Counted from the stretch's first letter, positions 18,288-26,576 are shown. The stretch is DNA of 64,000 nucleotides from Mesorhizobium comanense (GCF_005503535.1 NZ_SCNN01000001.1:434001-498000), one strand, 5' to 3'. Translations and numbers: made by a program. The notes: a model not told the origin generated them from the letters alone.

Positions 18288-19171
18288 GGTTTCAGGATCC
18301 CGTATTTGGTCCGGTAGTTGTCCAGCGCCGCATCGAGCCGCGTCAGGTTTTCCTCGGTGTAGGCGACGTAATCGATGCCCGGCGCGTCGAGATAGAGTTC
18401 GGACACCATGCTCCACATCGCCTCGCGCAGCAGCGAGGCGCATTGCATGGCGGCGTGCGAGCGGCGGATCGCCTCGTCCGGCTCCTTCACGAAATAGGCG
18501 GTCAGGAAGGCGAAGGATTCCTCATCGCTCATGCCGGCGTTCGAGGCCACGCCGGCGAGATCGAACATTGCCGTGTTGAAGCCGGCATATTCGAAATCGA
18601 TCAGCCACAGCTTGCTGCCGTCGTCGAGGATGTTGGCCGGCAAAAGATCGTTGTGTCCGAAGACGATCGGCAGCAGTTTCTGGGCCCGCTCCAGTTCGTC
18701 CGCCAGCGCCAGGAAACGGGGCAGGTCGGCGCGCTTGCGGCTGCCGCCTTCCTCCAGCGTGCGCGCATAGTCGCGGATGACATGGAACACCCAGAACATG
18801 AAGCCGGCGCCGGAAATGTGGTTCGGCATGTCCCGATGGAAGCCGCGCATCAGGGCCGCGACGCGGCCAAGGTTGGCGCGCACGTCTTGCGCCTGATAGG
18901 TCCTGGCGCCGAGAAATGCCGTCACCAGAATGCCGGGTTCGGCATAGTGGACGGCCGGAGCAAAGCCCGCGGCATGCGCGGCGCGCGCGGTCATCACCTC
19001 GCGCTCGCGGAAGACATGGTGGAAGGGATAGTCCCTGCCGAAACGCACGACATGTTTGCCGGCAGTGTCGGTGACGACATAATTGGCATTGCTCAGCCCG
19101 CCTGGAAGTGGCGCGATCTCGATGCTGCCGGTCCAGCAGGGCAGGGCGCGGATGCGGTCTTCTGCGGTCAT
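18284..19171 (-). CDS. Choline/ethanolamine-kinase-like phosphotransferase, second paralogue
   Basis: 295 residues from the ATG at 19171, with an AGGGGG site seven bases upstream. An earlier GTG or other start to 19213 is possible but weaker. LPGGLSNANYVVTDTAGKHVVRFG is the ATP-binding hairpin. LPIVFGHNDLLPANIL is the catalytic Brenner motif with an intact HNDxxxxN, and WLIDFEYAGFNTAMFDLA carries the metal-binding Asp. Its stop overlaps the start of the dehydrogenase gene (ATGA), so the two proteins are probably made in step. A DeoR regulator lies divergently upstream. A plausible role is phosphorylation of an amino alcohol whose methylated form is handled by the neighbour, but that is inference. 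Confidence 0.88.
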   Translation of the reverse strand: MTAEDRIRALPCWTGSIEIAPLPGGLSNANYVVTDTAGKHVVRFGRDYPFHHVFREREVMTARAAHAAGFAPAVHYAEPGILVTAFLGARTYQAQDVRANLGRVAALMRGFHRDMPNHISGAGFMFWVFHVIRDYARTLEEGGSRKRADLPRFLALADELERAQKLLPIVFGHNDLLPANILDDGSKLWLIDFEYAGFNTAMFDLAGVASNAGMSDEESFAFLTAYFVKEPDEAIRRSHAAMQCASLLREAMWSMVSELYLDAPGIDYVAYTEENLTRLDAALDNYRTKYGILKP

Positions 19172-19626
19172 CGATCGGCCCCCTGTCGACCAGCGTCCTG
19201 CCGGCTTGGACATCGGCAGCGCCGCGCCGGGAAGGCGAGCCGTTGCGACGAATGCTCATCCTGGTGAAGATCTCGTCGGCGCGGCATGCCGGATCGGTAT
19301 CCCGCGTCGCGCCGACGAGTCCCATGTGCCGGGCTCTTCGAGGCCGGCATCCGCCCCCGCGGATCGAAAAATTCCTTTCGCCCCTGCGCCGGACGCTCTC
19401 CAGGCCCTTGGGCGTGCAAATTCAAATGCGGCTCTGCCATCATTCTCCCGTGGCAGTACGTGCCTGACACACGTCCAATGTCACGCCACGCAACATCAGA
19501 TGTCAACGGGATTCTGTGGCTTTTTCTGCTTTTATGACCGGTTGATGGCAAGATTTCTTGTATTGCACGGAGGTTTTGCCTTAGAAGCGGTCAACTGTTT
19601 CGCGACGATGCGACCGGAAGCACCCA
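19172..19626. other. 455-bp divergent control region between the kinase/dehydrogenase operon and the DeoR gene
   Basis: I find no gene in it. The right end is relatively AT-rich (19535-19570: TTTTATGACCGG, AAGATTTCTTG) and is the likely promoter area. The left two thirds are GC-rich and may be a long leader for the minus-strand operon. No known riboswitch consensus was recognised by eye. Confidence 0.5.
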
Positions 19627-20403
19627 ATGACCCATTCGAAACGGCATGGCGAAATCCTGCGGCTGCTGCAGGAAGAGGGCACCGTCACCATCGCCAGCCT
19701 GGCCGACCGGCTGGGCGTTTCGCTCGAAACCGTTCGCCGCGACGTCAAGCCCCTCACCAGCGACGGCTCGGTGCTCAAGATGCATGGCGCTGTCGGGTTG
19801 CCGTCCATGGTCGGCGAAGCGCCGTTCGAACGGCGCATGCGGGAGAATGCCGACGCCAAGCGGCTCATTGCCCGCATGGTCGCCGCCACCATCCGCGACG
19901 GCGAATCGATCATGCTCGACACCGGCACCACCACATCGTTCCTGGCGCGGGAACTGCTCGGCCACCGGCGCTTGACCGTGGTCACCAATTCGTCCGACAT
20001 CGCCCGCACGCTGGCCACCGTCAACGGCAACAAGGTCTATATGGCCGGCGGAGAACTGCGCAGCGATTCCGGGGCCGCCTTCGGCGCTTCGGCCATCGAG
20101 TTCGTCAGCCGCTTCTCGGTAAGCCATGCGGTCATCTCGACCGGCGCCGTGGACGCTGTCACGGGCGTGATGGACTATGATCTGGAAGAGGCCGAATTCG
20201 CCCGCATGGTGCTGTCGCGCGGCCAGCGCTCGCTCGTCATTACCGACCATACCAAATTCGGCCGCCAGGGCCTGGTCCAGGTCTGCGGCTTCGAAGGCTT
20301 TTCCGAGCTCGCCACCGACCGGCCGCCGCCGCGCGATATCGGCGCCGCGCTTTCACAGGCCGGAGCCCGGCTCAGCATCGCCGGCGGCGAGGCCCGGTTT
20401 TAG
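19627..20403 (+). CDS. DeoR/GlpR-family transcriptional regulator
   Basis: 258 residues. The N-terminal helix-turn-helix is RHGEILRLLQEEGTVTIASLADRLGVSLETVRRDVKPL, the DeoR signature. The C-terminal DeoRC sensor domain shows IMLDTGTTTSFLARELL and VVTNSSDIARTL (sugar-phosphate-binding loops), AGGELRSDSGAAFG and VLSRGQRSLVITDHTKFG. DeoR proteins usually respond to phosphorylated metabolites, which fits a neighbouring operon encoding a kinase. It starts with a GGAAG site seven bases upstream. It is divergent from that operon and probably controls it. Confidence 0.92.
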   Translation: MTHSKRHGEILRLLQEEGTVTIASLADRLGVSLETVRRDVKPLTSDGSVLKMHGAVGLPSMVGEAPFERRMRENADAKRLIARMVAATIRDGESIMLDTGTTTSFLARELLGHRRLTVVTNSSDIARTLATVNGNKVYMAGGELRSDSGAAFGASAIEFVSRFSVSHAVISTGAVDAVTGVMDYDLEEAEFARMVLSRGQRSLVITDHTKFGRQGLVQVCGFEGFSELATDRPPPRDIGAALSQAGARLSIAGGEARF

Positions 20404-20414
20404 TCGAGCAGATT

Positions 20415-21314
20415 CTAGCCGAAGACGAGCGACTGGTGGGCGCACACGCCCGCGAAGGCGCCACCCGACACGGCAAAGGCGATGTTGTGCATCGCGCGTG
20501 CCGCGTCCCCCGCGGCATAGACGCCGGGAACCGTCGTCTGCTGCCTCTCGTCGACTGTGATCACCGGGCCGAGCATTCCGTCCGTGAAGCCGCAGCCGAG
20601 CTGTTCCGCCAGCGGGCTCGCCATCTGGTTGCGTGGCGCCGTGAACATCGCGCGGACACCAGCCTTTCGGCCGCCGTCGAGATGCACCATCAAGCCGCCG
20701 GAGCCGTCCTCCCTGAGCTCGCTGACCGCGGCGGGCTCGAACCGGATGTTCCTGCGCTCCAGCGCCTGCATCTCCTCGGCGTCAGGCTCGATCAGTCCGT
20801 TGCCGAACAGTGTGACGTCGCCCCAATCGGAAATCAGCTGCGCCTGATGCAGGGACATCGGGCCTGTCGCGAGCACGCCGAGCGGCCCGCCTGACACTTC
20901 GTAGCCGTGGCAGTAGGGGCAGTGCAGCACGGTCCTGCCCCATTGCCCGGCAAGTCCCGGAACCTCCGGCAGGATATCGCGCACGCCGGTCGCCAGCACC
21001 AGTCGCGCGGCGCCGAATGTCTCCTGGCCATCGGTGGAGATTTCGAAATCGCTGCCGCTGTTGGCGACGGCCTTGTCCGCGCGCGCCGTCACGATCCTGG
21101 CTGTCGGATAGGCCAGCAATTGCCGTCTTGCCTCGTCGAGGATGGCGTCGGGTGCGCGCCCGTCCTGCCCGAGAAAGCCGTGCGAATGTTCGGCGAAACG
21201 GTTGCGCGGCTGGCCGGCGTCGATCACCAGCACCTTGCGGCGGGCCCGCGCCGCCTGGATGGCGGCGGACAGGCCGGCGAAGCTGCCGCCGACGACGGCA
21301 AGATCATATTGCAT
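20415..21314 (-). CDS. Thioredoxin-reductase-like FAD/NAD(P)H oxidoreductase
   Basis: 299 residues from the ATG at 21314. An upstream TTG at 21329 is less likely. The FAD fold is AVVGGSFAGLSAAIQAARA, followed by VIDAGQPRNRFAEHSHGFLG. A redox-active CPYC lies at Cys132-Cys135 (LHCPYCHGYEV). The C-terminal FAD motif is VPGVYAAGDAARAMHNIAFA. The CPYC with the PRNRF segment places it among the small disulfide reductases near bacilliredoxin reductase and GliT rather than classical TrxB (CATC). The NADPH-binding GxGxxA segment is atypical (VLATGPMSLHQAQ). The Rrf2 gene upstream overlaps its start by 11 bases, so the pair forms an operon. Confidence 0.9.
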   Translation of the reverse strand: MQYDLAVVGGSFAGLSAAIQAARARRKVLVIDAGQPRNRFAEHSHGFLGQDGRAPDAILDEARRQLLAYPTARIVTARADKAVANSGSDFEISTDGQETFGAARLVLATGVRDILPEVPGLAGQWGRTVLHCPYCHGYEVSGGPLGVLATGPMSLHQAQLISDWGDVTLFGNGLIEPDAEEMQALERRNIRFEPAAVSELREDGSGGLMVHLDGGRKAGVRAMFTAPRNQMASPLAEQLGCGFTDGMLGPVITVDERQQTTVPGVYAAGDAARAMHNIAFAVSGGAFAGVCAHQSLVFG

Positions 21315-21753
21315 GGCTGGAAACTCCAATGAGGTCGTAACGGCGGCGGAAGTCGGCGGTCAGGTCGGCCAGCGTGATGCGGCTGAGCTTCTCCGCCAGC
21401 AGCCTTTCGGCAGCGATGCGGAAATCGTCGAGCACGGCGATCACCGCTTGCTCGACCAGGCATCCCGGGCTTTCCGGCTCGGTGCTGAACGGTAGCAGCG
21501 TTTCGCCAAGGGCAGCACTGATCTCGGCCAGCGAGATGGCTTCTGGCGCTCGCCCGAGCAGCCAGCCGCCGCCATGCCCGCGTGACGAAGTGACGATGCC
21601 GGCGTCGCGCAGGCCCGCTATGGTGCGGCGCACCACCACGGGATTGGTGTGGATGAAGGTCGCAAGCTGCTCGGAAGTCAGTGCGTGCCCGGGCTCCTCG
21701 GCCATGTGGACGAGAATGTGCAAGGTGGAGGAAAGCCGGCTGTTGCGCTTCAT
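21304..21753 (-). CDS. Rrf2-family transcriptional regulator
   Basis: 149 residues. The winged helix SRLSSTLHILVHMAEEPGHALTSEQLATFIHTNPVVVRRTIAGLRDAGIVTSSRGHGGGW is typical of Rrf2. Iron-sulfur members (IscR, NsrR, RirA) carry three conserved cysteines. This one has only one (PGCLVEQ), so it probably senses redox by thiol chemistry or a ligand instead, like YwnA/CymR-type members. It is translated just ahead of, and overlapping, the disulfide-reductase gene it probably controls. There is no clear Shine-Dalgarno site. The palindrome GTAACT-N5-AGTTAC abuts the start codon. Confidence 0.92.
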   Translation of the reverse strand: MKRNSRLSSTLHILVHMAEEPGHALTSEQLATFIHTNPVVVRRTIAGLRDAGIVTSSRGHGGGWLLGRAPEAISLAEISAALGETLLPFSTEPESPGCLVEQAVIAVLDDFRIAAERLLAEKLSRITLADLTADFRRRYDLIGVSSHAI

Positions 21754-21770
21754 GTAACTTAATTAGTTAC
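21754..21770 (-). promoter_or_regulatory. GTAACT-N5-AGTTAC operator touching the rrf2 start codon
   Basis: A 17-bp inverted repeat with perfect 6-bp arms directly precedes the ATG of the Rrf2 gene. Binding here would block transcription or translation initiation, so autoregulation by the Rrf2 protein is the simplest reading. It is inferred from position and symmetry. Confidence 0.6.
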
Positions 21771-21828
21771 GATATGCGCCGGCGTCAAGGATTGATGAAA
21801 GAGGCTCGACCTGTTGGAACCGGGACCT

Positions 21829-23184
21829 CTACGACGTGCGGAAGGTCAGCCTGAAGCAGGCGCCGGTCGGATTGCCGTCGAGAATTTCGATGCGTCCGCC
21901 ATGCATCTGCATGATCTCCTGGACAAGGTTGAGGCCAAGGCCCGCGCCGTGATCCATCGGGCGCAGCCGGTAGAAAGGTTCGAAGATGCGTTCCCGTTCG
22001 GCCGGCGGCACGCCGCCGCCTTCGTCTCGGACCTCGATGGTGGCCGGGCGGGCGACGCTTAGCGTGATCTTGCCGGTGCGGCCGCCATGCTCGATGGCGT
22101 TCTGGACCAGATTGGTCACGGCGCGCTCGATCGATGTCCGGTCGCCGATGGCCTTGAGGGCTTCTTGTTCGGGTTCGAACGCCATTTCATATCCGGCCGA
22201 GAAAGCCATCGGCGCAAGGTCGACGATGACGCCGCGCGCGATCGCCACGAGGTCGACGCTCTCGAAGGATGAGGACTGCCGGTCGAGGCGCTGCAGGTCG
22301 AGCAATTGGTCGGTCAGCGTCGAAAGCCTGGCCGCGTCCTGCAGCAGCCGCGCCCGCTCTGGGGTCGGCGGCAGCGAGGCCAGCCGCGTGTTGAGGATGG
22401 CCACCGGCGTCCTGAGCTCATGCGCGGCATCGGTCAGGAAGCGCTTGTGGCGCTCATAGCCCTTGTCCAGGCGCGCAAGCGCGGCATTGACCGCGTTCAC
22501 CAGCGGCGTGACTTCCTTGGGCACGTCCTTCAGCGGCAGTTGCACGCCACGCTGGTCGATGTCGATGCGTTCGGCCTCGGCGGCGGCATGGCCAAGGCCC
22601 GAAAGCGCGCCGCGCACCACCCAGGGCGTCGCGAACAGCGTGGCCAGCGCCATCAGTCCGGCCAGCGGCAATATCCCTTGCAGGAAGAATTGCGGCGCTT
22701 GCCCGAGCAGGCGCAGCAGCGAAAGCCCGCCCTTGGTGCCGCTGAAGATCTGGACGTTGCCGGCCGCCGTGTCGGTCCAGCGGATTTTTCCATCCGGCGG
22801 CGCGGCCTCCCCGATCGCGTGGTCGATCCGGGCGTCGCTGATAATGTCGAGCAGTCCGACGAAAGGCTGGAAGATGGCAGGCACCGTGCCCTCCTGGAGC
22901 CGCTGCCCCTGCTTGTCGCGGATAATGAACCACAGGTCCGGAACGCCGGATCGCAGCCTCGTCAGGTCAGGCGTTTCGTTGAGGACAAGCTTGCCGCCGG
23001 CATCGCGTGCCACCGCGTCGGCCAGCACATCCATCGTGCCGTCCTCGTAATCGTGGGGAATGAGGCCGGTGGCGAGCAGGGCGCCGAGAATGCCGACGAT
23101 GATCAGCGTCAGCATCGCGCATTGCAGCAAGGCAATACGCAGCACCAAACTCCATTTGAGCGAACGCGGGCGCCTTATACTCAT
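21829..23184 (-). CDS. Sensor histidine kinase
   Basis: 451 residues from the ATG at 23184. Transmembrane helix 1 is about residues 15-40 (LVLRIALLQCAMLTLIIVGILGALL). A periplasmic sensor loop of roughly 120 residues follows, then helix 2 (GILPLAGLMALATLFATPWVV). HAMP-like and dimerisation regions precede the phosphoacceptor His255 in DAAHELRTPVAIL. The ATPase part has the N-box LVQNAIEHGG, G1 VRDEGGGVPP and G2 GAGLGLNLVQEIM. Its partner response regulator ends 10 bp upstream. The signal is unknown. This HK/RR pair resembles QseC/PmrB-type systems in architecture only. Confidence 0.92.
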   Translation of the reverse strand: MSIRRPRSLKWSLVLRIALLQCAMLTLIIVGILGALLATGLIPHDYEDGTMDVLADAVARDAGGKLVLNETPDLTRLRSGVPDLWFIIRDKQGQRLQEGTVPAIFQPFVGLLDIISDARIDHAIGEAAPPDGKIRWTDTAAGNVQIFSGTKGGLSLLRLLGQAPQFFLQGILPLAGLMALATLFATPWVVRGALSGLGHAAAEAERIDIDQRGVQLPLKDVPKEVTPLVNAVNAALARLDKGYERHKRFLTDAAHELRTPVAILNTRLASLPPTPERARLLQDAARLSTLTDQLLDLQRLDRQSSSFESVDLVAIARGVIVDLAPMAFSAGYEMAFEPEQEALKAIGDRTSIERAVTNLVQNAIEHGGRTGKITLSVARPATIEVRDEGGGVPPAERERIFEPFYRLRPMDHGAGLGLNLVQEIMQMHGGRIEILDGNPTGACFRLTFRTS

Positions 23185-23194
23185 GGCTTGAGGC

Positions 23195-23869
23195 TCATGT
23201 CGTTTCACGCAAGAGGTAGCCCACACCGCGAATGCCGTTGATCGTCACCCCGGCATCGGCGTCGGCAAGCTTGCGGCGCAGGCGCGAGACATGGGTGTCG
23301 AGCGCGTTGGACTGGATCTCGTCGTCGAGGCCGAACACGGCCTCCATCAGCGCCTCGCGCTGCACCATGCGCCCGGTGCGTCGCATCAGCGCTTCCAGCA
23401 CAAGCAGTTCGCGCCGCGGCAGGCTAAGCGGCTCGCCGCCGATCGATGCCTCGCGGTGACCGACATCGAGCACGAGATGGCCGGCGCGGATGAACTGCGA
23501 CTGCATGGGCGCCGGACGTCGGAGCAGCGCGCGCAGCCGGGCCAGCAATTCCTCGAAGGCGAAAGGCTTTGCCAGATAGTCGTCCGCGCCCCTGTCCAGC
23601 CCGTCGACCTTGTCCGAGATGTCGCCTTTCGCCGTCAGCATCAGCACGGGCGTGGTGTTCTTGCGGGAGCGCAGCCTCGGTACCAGCGACAGCCCGTCGC
23701 CATCGGGCAACTGGCGGTCGAGCAGAATGGCGTCGTAGCTGTCGGCGGCAACGAAGCCTTCGGCCTCGAGCAGCGAGCCGGCATGATCGACCACCATATC
23801 GTGGCGCTTCAGCGCGGCGCGCAGCGCCGAGACCATTTCAGGCTCGTCTTCGACCAGCAAGATACGCAT
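23195..23869 (-). CDS. OmpR-family response regulator
   Basis: 224 residues. The receiver domain has the acidic pocket VEDEPE, the phosphoacceptor Asp51 (LLDRQLPDGDG) and the conserved lysine in DDYLAKPFAFEELLARL. The C-terminal winged helix ends THVSRLRRKLADADAGVTINGIRGVGYLL, the OmpR/PhoB DNA-binding signature. It is the first gene of the two-component operon and precedes the sensor kinase by 10 bp. Two copies of TTGCGCAA in the upstream region are candidate binding sites. Confidence 0.95.
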   Translation of the reverse strand: MRILLVEDEPEMVSALRAALKRHDMVVDHAGSLLEAEGFVAADSYDAILLDRQLPDGDGLSLVPRLRSRKNTTPVLMLTAKGDISDKVDGLDRGADDYLAKPFAFEELLARLRALLRRPAPMQSQFIRAGHLVLDVGHREASIGGEPLSLPRRELLVLEALMRRTGRMVQREALMEAVFGLDDEIQSNALDTHVSRLRRKLADADAGVTINGIRGVGYLLRETT

Positions 23870-23917
23870 CCACGGTTCCTTCTTGGCGGCTCTCCGTCAG
23901 GCCGCGCTACAGCGCCA

Positions 23918-23994
23918 ACATTGCGCAAACATGGCAAAACGCGCCAGCCAGCCGCCGGAAGTCTTTTCTGCCCGGCCGTCATGTTGCGCAATGT
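23918..23994. promoter_or_regulatory. Paired ACATTGCGCAA / TTGCGCAATGT sites between the two-component operon and the PmtA-like gene
   Basis: ACATTGCGCAA (23918-23928) and its exact reverse complement TTGCGCAATGT (23984-23994) lie 55 bp apart in the divergent control region, each centred on the palindrome TTGCGCAA. Such paired sites suggest a dimeric regulator, perhaps the adjacent response regulator. Not tested. Confidence 0.5.
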
Positions 23995-24168
23995 CTATGC
24001 AATCCAGCCGCTCCAAACAGCCCCGGTCGGTATGCAACCGCCAGCATGCCGGCCCCAAAGGCGCCGGACCCGGACATGGAACCGATTCCGGGTCCGGCGC
24101 CGAAGTCGAGAAATTCCAACGGCCGCGCCGATCCGCAGGATCGCCGCGGCCCAGCATTGAGGTTGGCT

Positions 24169-24768
24169 ATGTCTGCAAATGATGCCTTGTCGTTTCTCAT
24201 GGCGTGGACCGTGGCGCCGTTCAGGATCGGCTCCGTCACGCCGTCCAGCTCCACCCTGGCGACATTGATGACGCGCGACATCGGTCCCGAGACCGGCCCC
24301 GTGCTGGAGCTCGGACCTGGAACCGGCCCGTTCACCCGGGCACTGCTGGCGCGTGGAGTAAAAGAAGAGAACCTGACGCTGATCGAATCCGATCCGGATT
24401 TCGCCGCGCTGCTCAAGCGCCGCTTTCCCTCGGCGCGGATCTTCGAAATGGACGCTGTCGGCCTGCGGCATCTGTCGCTGTTCCCCGGGCCGGTGGTGGG
24501 TGCCGCCGTCAGCGGGTTGCCCTTCCGGCTGATTTCGCCGCGCAAGACCTTGGCCATCCTGGAAGGTGTTTTCGCGAACCTCCGCCCCGGCGGGGCGCTC
24601 TATCAGTTCACGCTCGGCCGGCGTTCCCCCTTCGACCAGTCGCTGCTTGACCGGCTCGATCTCGAAGTCACGCGGGTCGGCCATACCTTCCGCAATTTCC
24701 CGCCGGCGACGGTCTATCGCGTCTCCAGAATCAAGGGGCTCAAAACCTATGATTGGCGCGTCTCGTGA
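24169..24768 (+). CDS. SAM-dependent methyltransferase, PmtA (phospholipid N-methyltransferase)-like
   Basis: 199 residues from the ATG at 24169, with GAGG six bases upstream. LMAWTVAPFRIGSVTPSSSTLATLM precedes motif I (GPVLELGPGTGPFTRALLARG), then LIESDPDFAALLKRRFP and GAAVSGLPFRLISPRKTLAILEGVF, with a C-terminal HTFRNFPPATVYRV. The SGLPFR segment and the N-terminal PF.IGSV.PSS region match the Rhodobacter/rhizobial PmtA group and its KsgA-like relatives, which methylate phosphatidylethanolamine at the membrane. Lipid methylation is the best guess, but rhizobia often carry several related copies. It overlaps the DedA-type gene. Confidence 0.8.
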   Translation: MSANDALSFLMAWTVAPFRIGSVTPSSSTLATLMTRDIGPETGPVLELGPGTGPFTRALLARGVKEENLTLIESDPDFAALLKRRFPSARIFEMDAVGLRHLSLFPGPVVGAAVSGLPFRLISPRKTLAILEGVFANLRPGGALYQFTLGRRSPFDQSLLDRLDLEVTRVGHTFRNFPPATVYRVSRIKGLKTYDWRVS

Positions 24769-25382
24769 CCGGTCCGCTCTCTGCCGTCCTCGGCCTCGGT
24801 CTGTTCGGTGTCTTCTGCCTCGCCTTCACCGAGAAGATCCTGCCTGTGCCGCCCTCGCATGTGCTGCTGCTGTTCCTCGGCATGACGGCGGCGCCTGACG
24901 AGGCGACATTGGCGATACTGCTCATGGTGACGACGCTTGCCTCCTTCGCCGGCTGCCTTGTCTGGTATGCCGTCGGCCGTCGGATCGGATTCGATCGTGC
25001 CGACAGGCTGATCGAGCGGGTCGGCAGATACATCTTCCTTCGACCGGCGACCTATCGCAGGCTTGGCGAGGCCTATCGCCGAAATCATATCCGGGTGTCC
25101 CTGCTGGCGCAGTTCATCCCGACAGTGCGCAATTATCTGCCGATCGCCGCGGGAGCGCTCTGCCTGCCGGCCCTGCCTTTCGCCCTGGCGACGTTGCTCG
25201 GCGCCGCTGTCTGGAATGCGGGCTTTCTTCTGACCGGCTATCTCCTGCATGGTCGCGGTCAGGATTATTTCACCGTGGGGTTCCGCATCATCGTCATCGT
25301 CGTGGCTCTGGAAACGGTTTTCATGCTCGCATTGCGCTATGGCGGCGCGTGGCGGCGGCGCATCAGGCTGGTGTTCGGCTGA
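24765..25382 (+). CDS. DedA-family (SNARE-associated) membrane protein
   Basis: 205 residues from a GTG in a GTGA overlap with the methyltransferase stop. A TTG at 24753 is the alternative. Helix-rich: VLGLGLFGVFCLAFTEKILPVPPSHVLLLFLGM, LLMVTTLASFAGCLVWYAVGRRIG, LLAQFIPTVRNYLPIAAGALCLPALPFALATLLGAAVWNAGFLLTGYLL. The FIPTVRNYLPIAAG segment corresponds to the conserved R/G-rich DedA motif. DedA proteins are thought to recycle undecaprenyl phosphate or other lipids across the inner membrane. Coupling to a PmtA-like gene supports a lipid-related role. Confidence 0.87.
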   Translation: MTGPLSAVLGLGLFGVFCLAFTEKILPVPPSHVLLLFLGMTAAPDEATLAILLMVTTLASFAGCLVWYAVGRRIGFDRADRLIERVGRYIFLRPATYRRLGEAYRRNHIRVSLLAQFIPTVRNYLPIAAGALCLPALPFALATLLGAAVWNAGFLLTGYLLHGRGQDYFTVGFRIIVIVVALETVFMLALRYGGAWRRRIRLVFG

Positions 25383-25454
25383 GCCGATCACCAGCGGCGG
25401 GATAAGCCCGGCCGCCGGCTTTCTTTCCGGTTCGCGGCGGTGTTTAGTCCGCCC

Positions 25455-26366
25455 ATGGCCTTCACCATCCGCCAGTTGCAGTTCTTCGTCGCCGTGGCCG
25501 AGCAAGGCACGGTGTCGGGCGCCGCGCAGAACCTTTCCATCTCTCAATCGTCGGTCACTGAAGCGATCAAGGAACTGGAAAGCGATCTCGGCGTCGAGCT
25601 GTTCGAGCGCCATCCGCGCGGCCTCAACATCACCCACAAGGGGCACCAGTTCCTGCGCCACGCGACCAAGATCCTGGCCGATGTGTCCGACGCCCGCCGT
25701 TCCTTCTCCGGCGAACAGGCCGTGGCCGGCGGCCGGCTGCAACTCGGCGTCACCTCGCTGGTTGCGGGCTATGTGCTGTCGGACCTTCTTGCCCGCTATC
25801 GCCGCGCCTATCCGGGCGTCGACGTCTCCGCCATCGAGGACAATGGCGACTATCTCGAACATCTGCTGATTGGCGGCAAGCTCGACATTGCCGTCATGGT
25901 CACTTCCAACCTGCGGGACCGCACCGCGCTGCAATCCGAAATCCTCGAGGTCTCGGCCTATCGCCTGTGGCTGCCGCTCGGCCATCCGCTGGCCAGTGCC
26001 GACATCATCGGCATCGGTGACATCGCCTCCGAGCCGCTGATCATGCTGACCGTCGACGAAATCGAGGAGAACACCGGCAAGCTTTTGACGGCGATCGGCG
26101 CCAGGCCGCATGTCGCCTTCCGCACCCGCTCGGTGGAAGCGGTGCGCAGCCTGGTCGCCACCGGCGCCGGCGTCGCGCTGCTGCCCGATCTCGTCTACCG
26201 GCCCTGGTCGCTGGAAGGCGACCGCATCGAATCGCGCGACATTTCCGGCTCCTTGCCGGTGGTGCAGGTCGGCATGGTCTGGCGGCGCGGCTCCGGCCTG
26301 CCGCAGGCCGCGCGCGATTTCATCGGCCTTGCCCAGTCGCAGCGGACCGTCCGGCAACGTGCCTGA
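25455..26366 (+). CDS. LysR-family transcriptional regulator, probably of the polyamine operon
   Basis: 303 residues from the ATG at 25455 (an in-frame GTG at 25440 is less likely). The N-terminal helix-turn-helix is FTIRQLQFFVAVAEQGTVSGAAQNLSISQSSVTEAIKELESDLGVELFERHPRGLNIT. The C-terminal part is the periplasmic-binding-like effector domain (GVTSLVAGYVLSDLLARYRRAYP, DIAVMVTSN, GAGVALLPDLV). It is transcribed in the same direction as the following polyamine ABC operon, 210 bp ahead of it. Strong inverted repeats directly after its stop suggest it binds there and controls the operon. The effector is unknown, and putrescine is a reasonable guess. Confidence 0.92.
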   Translation: MAFTIRQLQFFVAVAEQGTVSGAAQNLSISQSSVTEAIKELESDLGVELFERHPRGLNITHKGHQFLRHATKILADVSDARRSFSGEQAVAGGRLQLGVTSLVAGYVLSDLLARYRRAYPGVDVSAIEDNGDYLEHLLIGGKLDIAVMVTSNLRDRTALQSEILEVSAYRLWLPLGHPLASADIIGIGDIASEPLIMLTVDEIEENTGKLLTAIGARPHVAFRTRSVEAVRSLVATGAGVALLPDLVYRPWSLEGDRIESRDISGSLPVVQVGMVWRRGSGLPQAARDFIGLAQSQRTVRQRA

Positions 26367-26367
26367 T

Positions 26368-26400
26368 CCGGTATATCGATATATCGGAAAAACCGATATC
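26368..26400. promoter_or_regulatory. Overlapping inverted repeats upstream of the polyamine transporter operon
   Basis: CCGGTATATCGATATATCGG (26368-26387) is a 20-bp palindrome with one mismatch per arm. Its right half also pairs as ATATCGG-AAAAA-CCGATAT (26381-26399). The site lies just after the LysR stop and about 180 bp before the transporter operon. LysR regulators bind dyads of this kind, so it is a likely regulatory site. Confidence 0.6.
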
Positions 26401-26576
26401 GCCTTTCTGATAAATGAATTTGCGAAACCGGATTTTTCCAAGCACCTTCCATTTCAGGGACCAAAGCCGCCATCAGAGCGGCACCGGATCCATAGGACGA
26501 ACTGACAGTTTTTTCAGTCCGCGCATGATTGGCGAAACCCGGGCGGTTTCGGGATCAGCGCCAAAATGGGAGATCG

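Noticed and set aside
19172..19626. Glycine or SAM riboswitch upstream of the demethylating dehydrogenase operon
   Set aside because: The long leader invited this, but I could not recognise the consensus stems on the minus strand. A covariance-model search would settle it.
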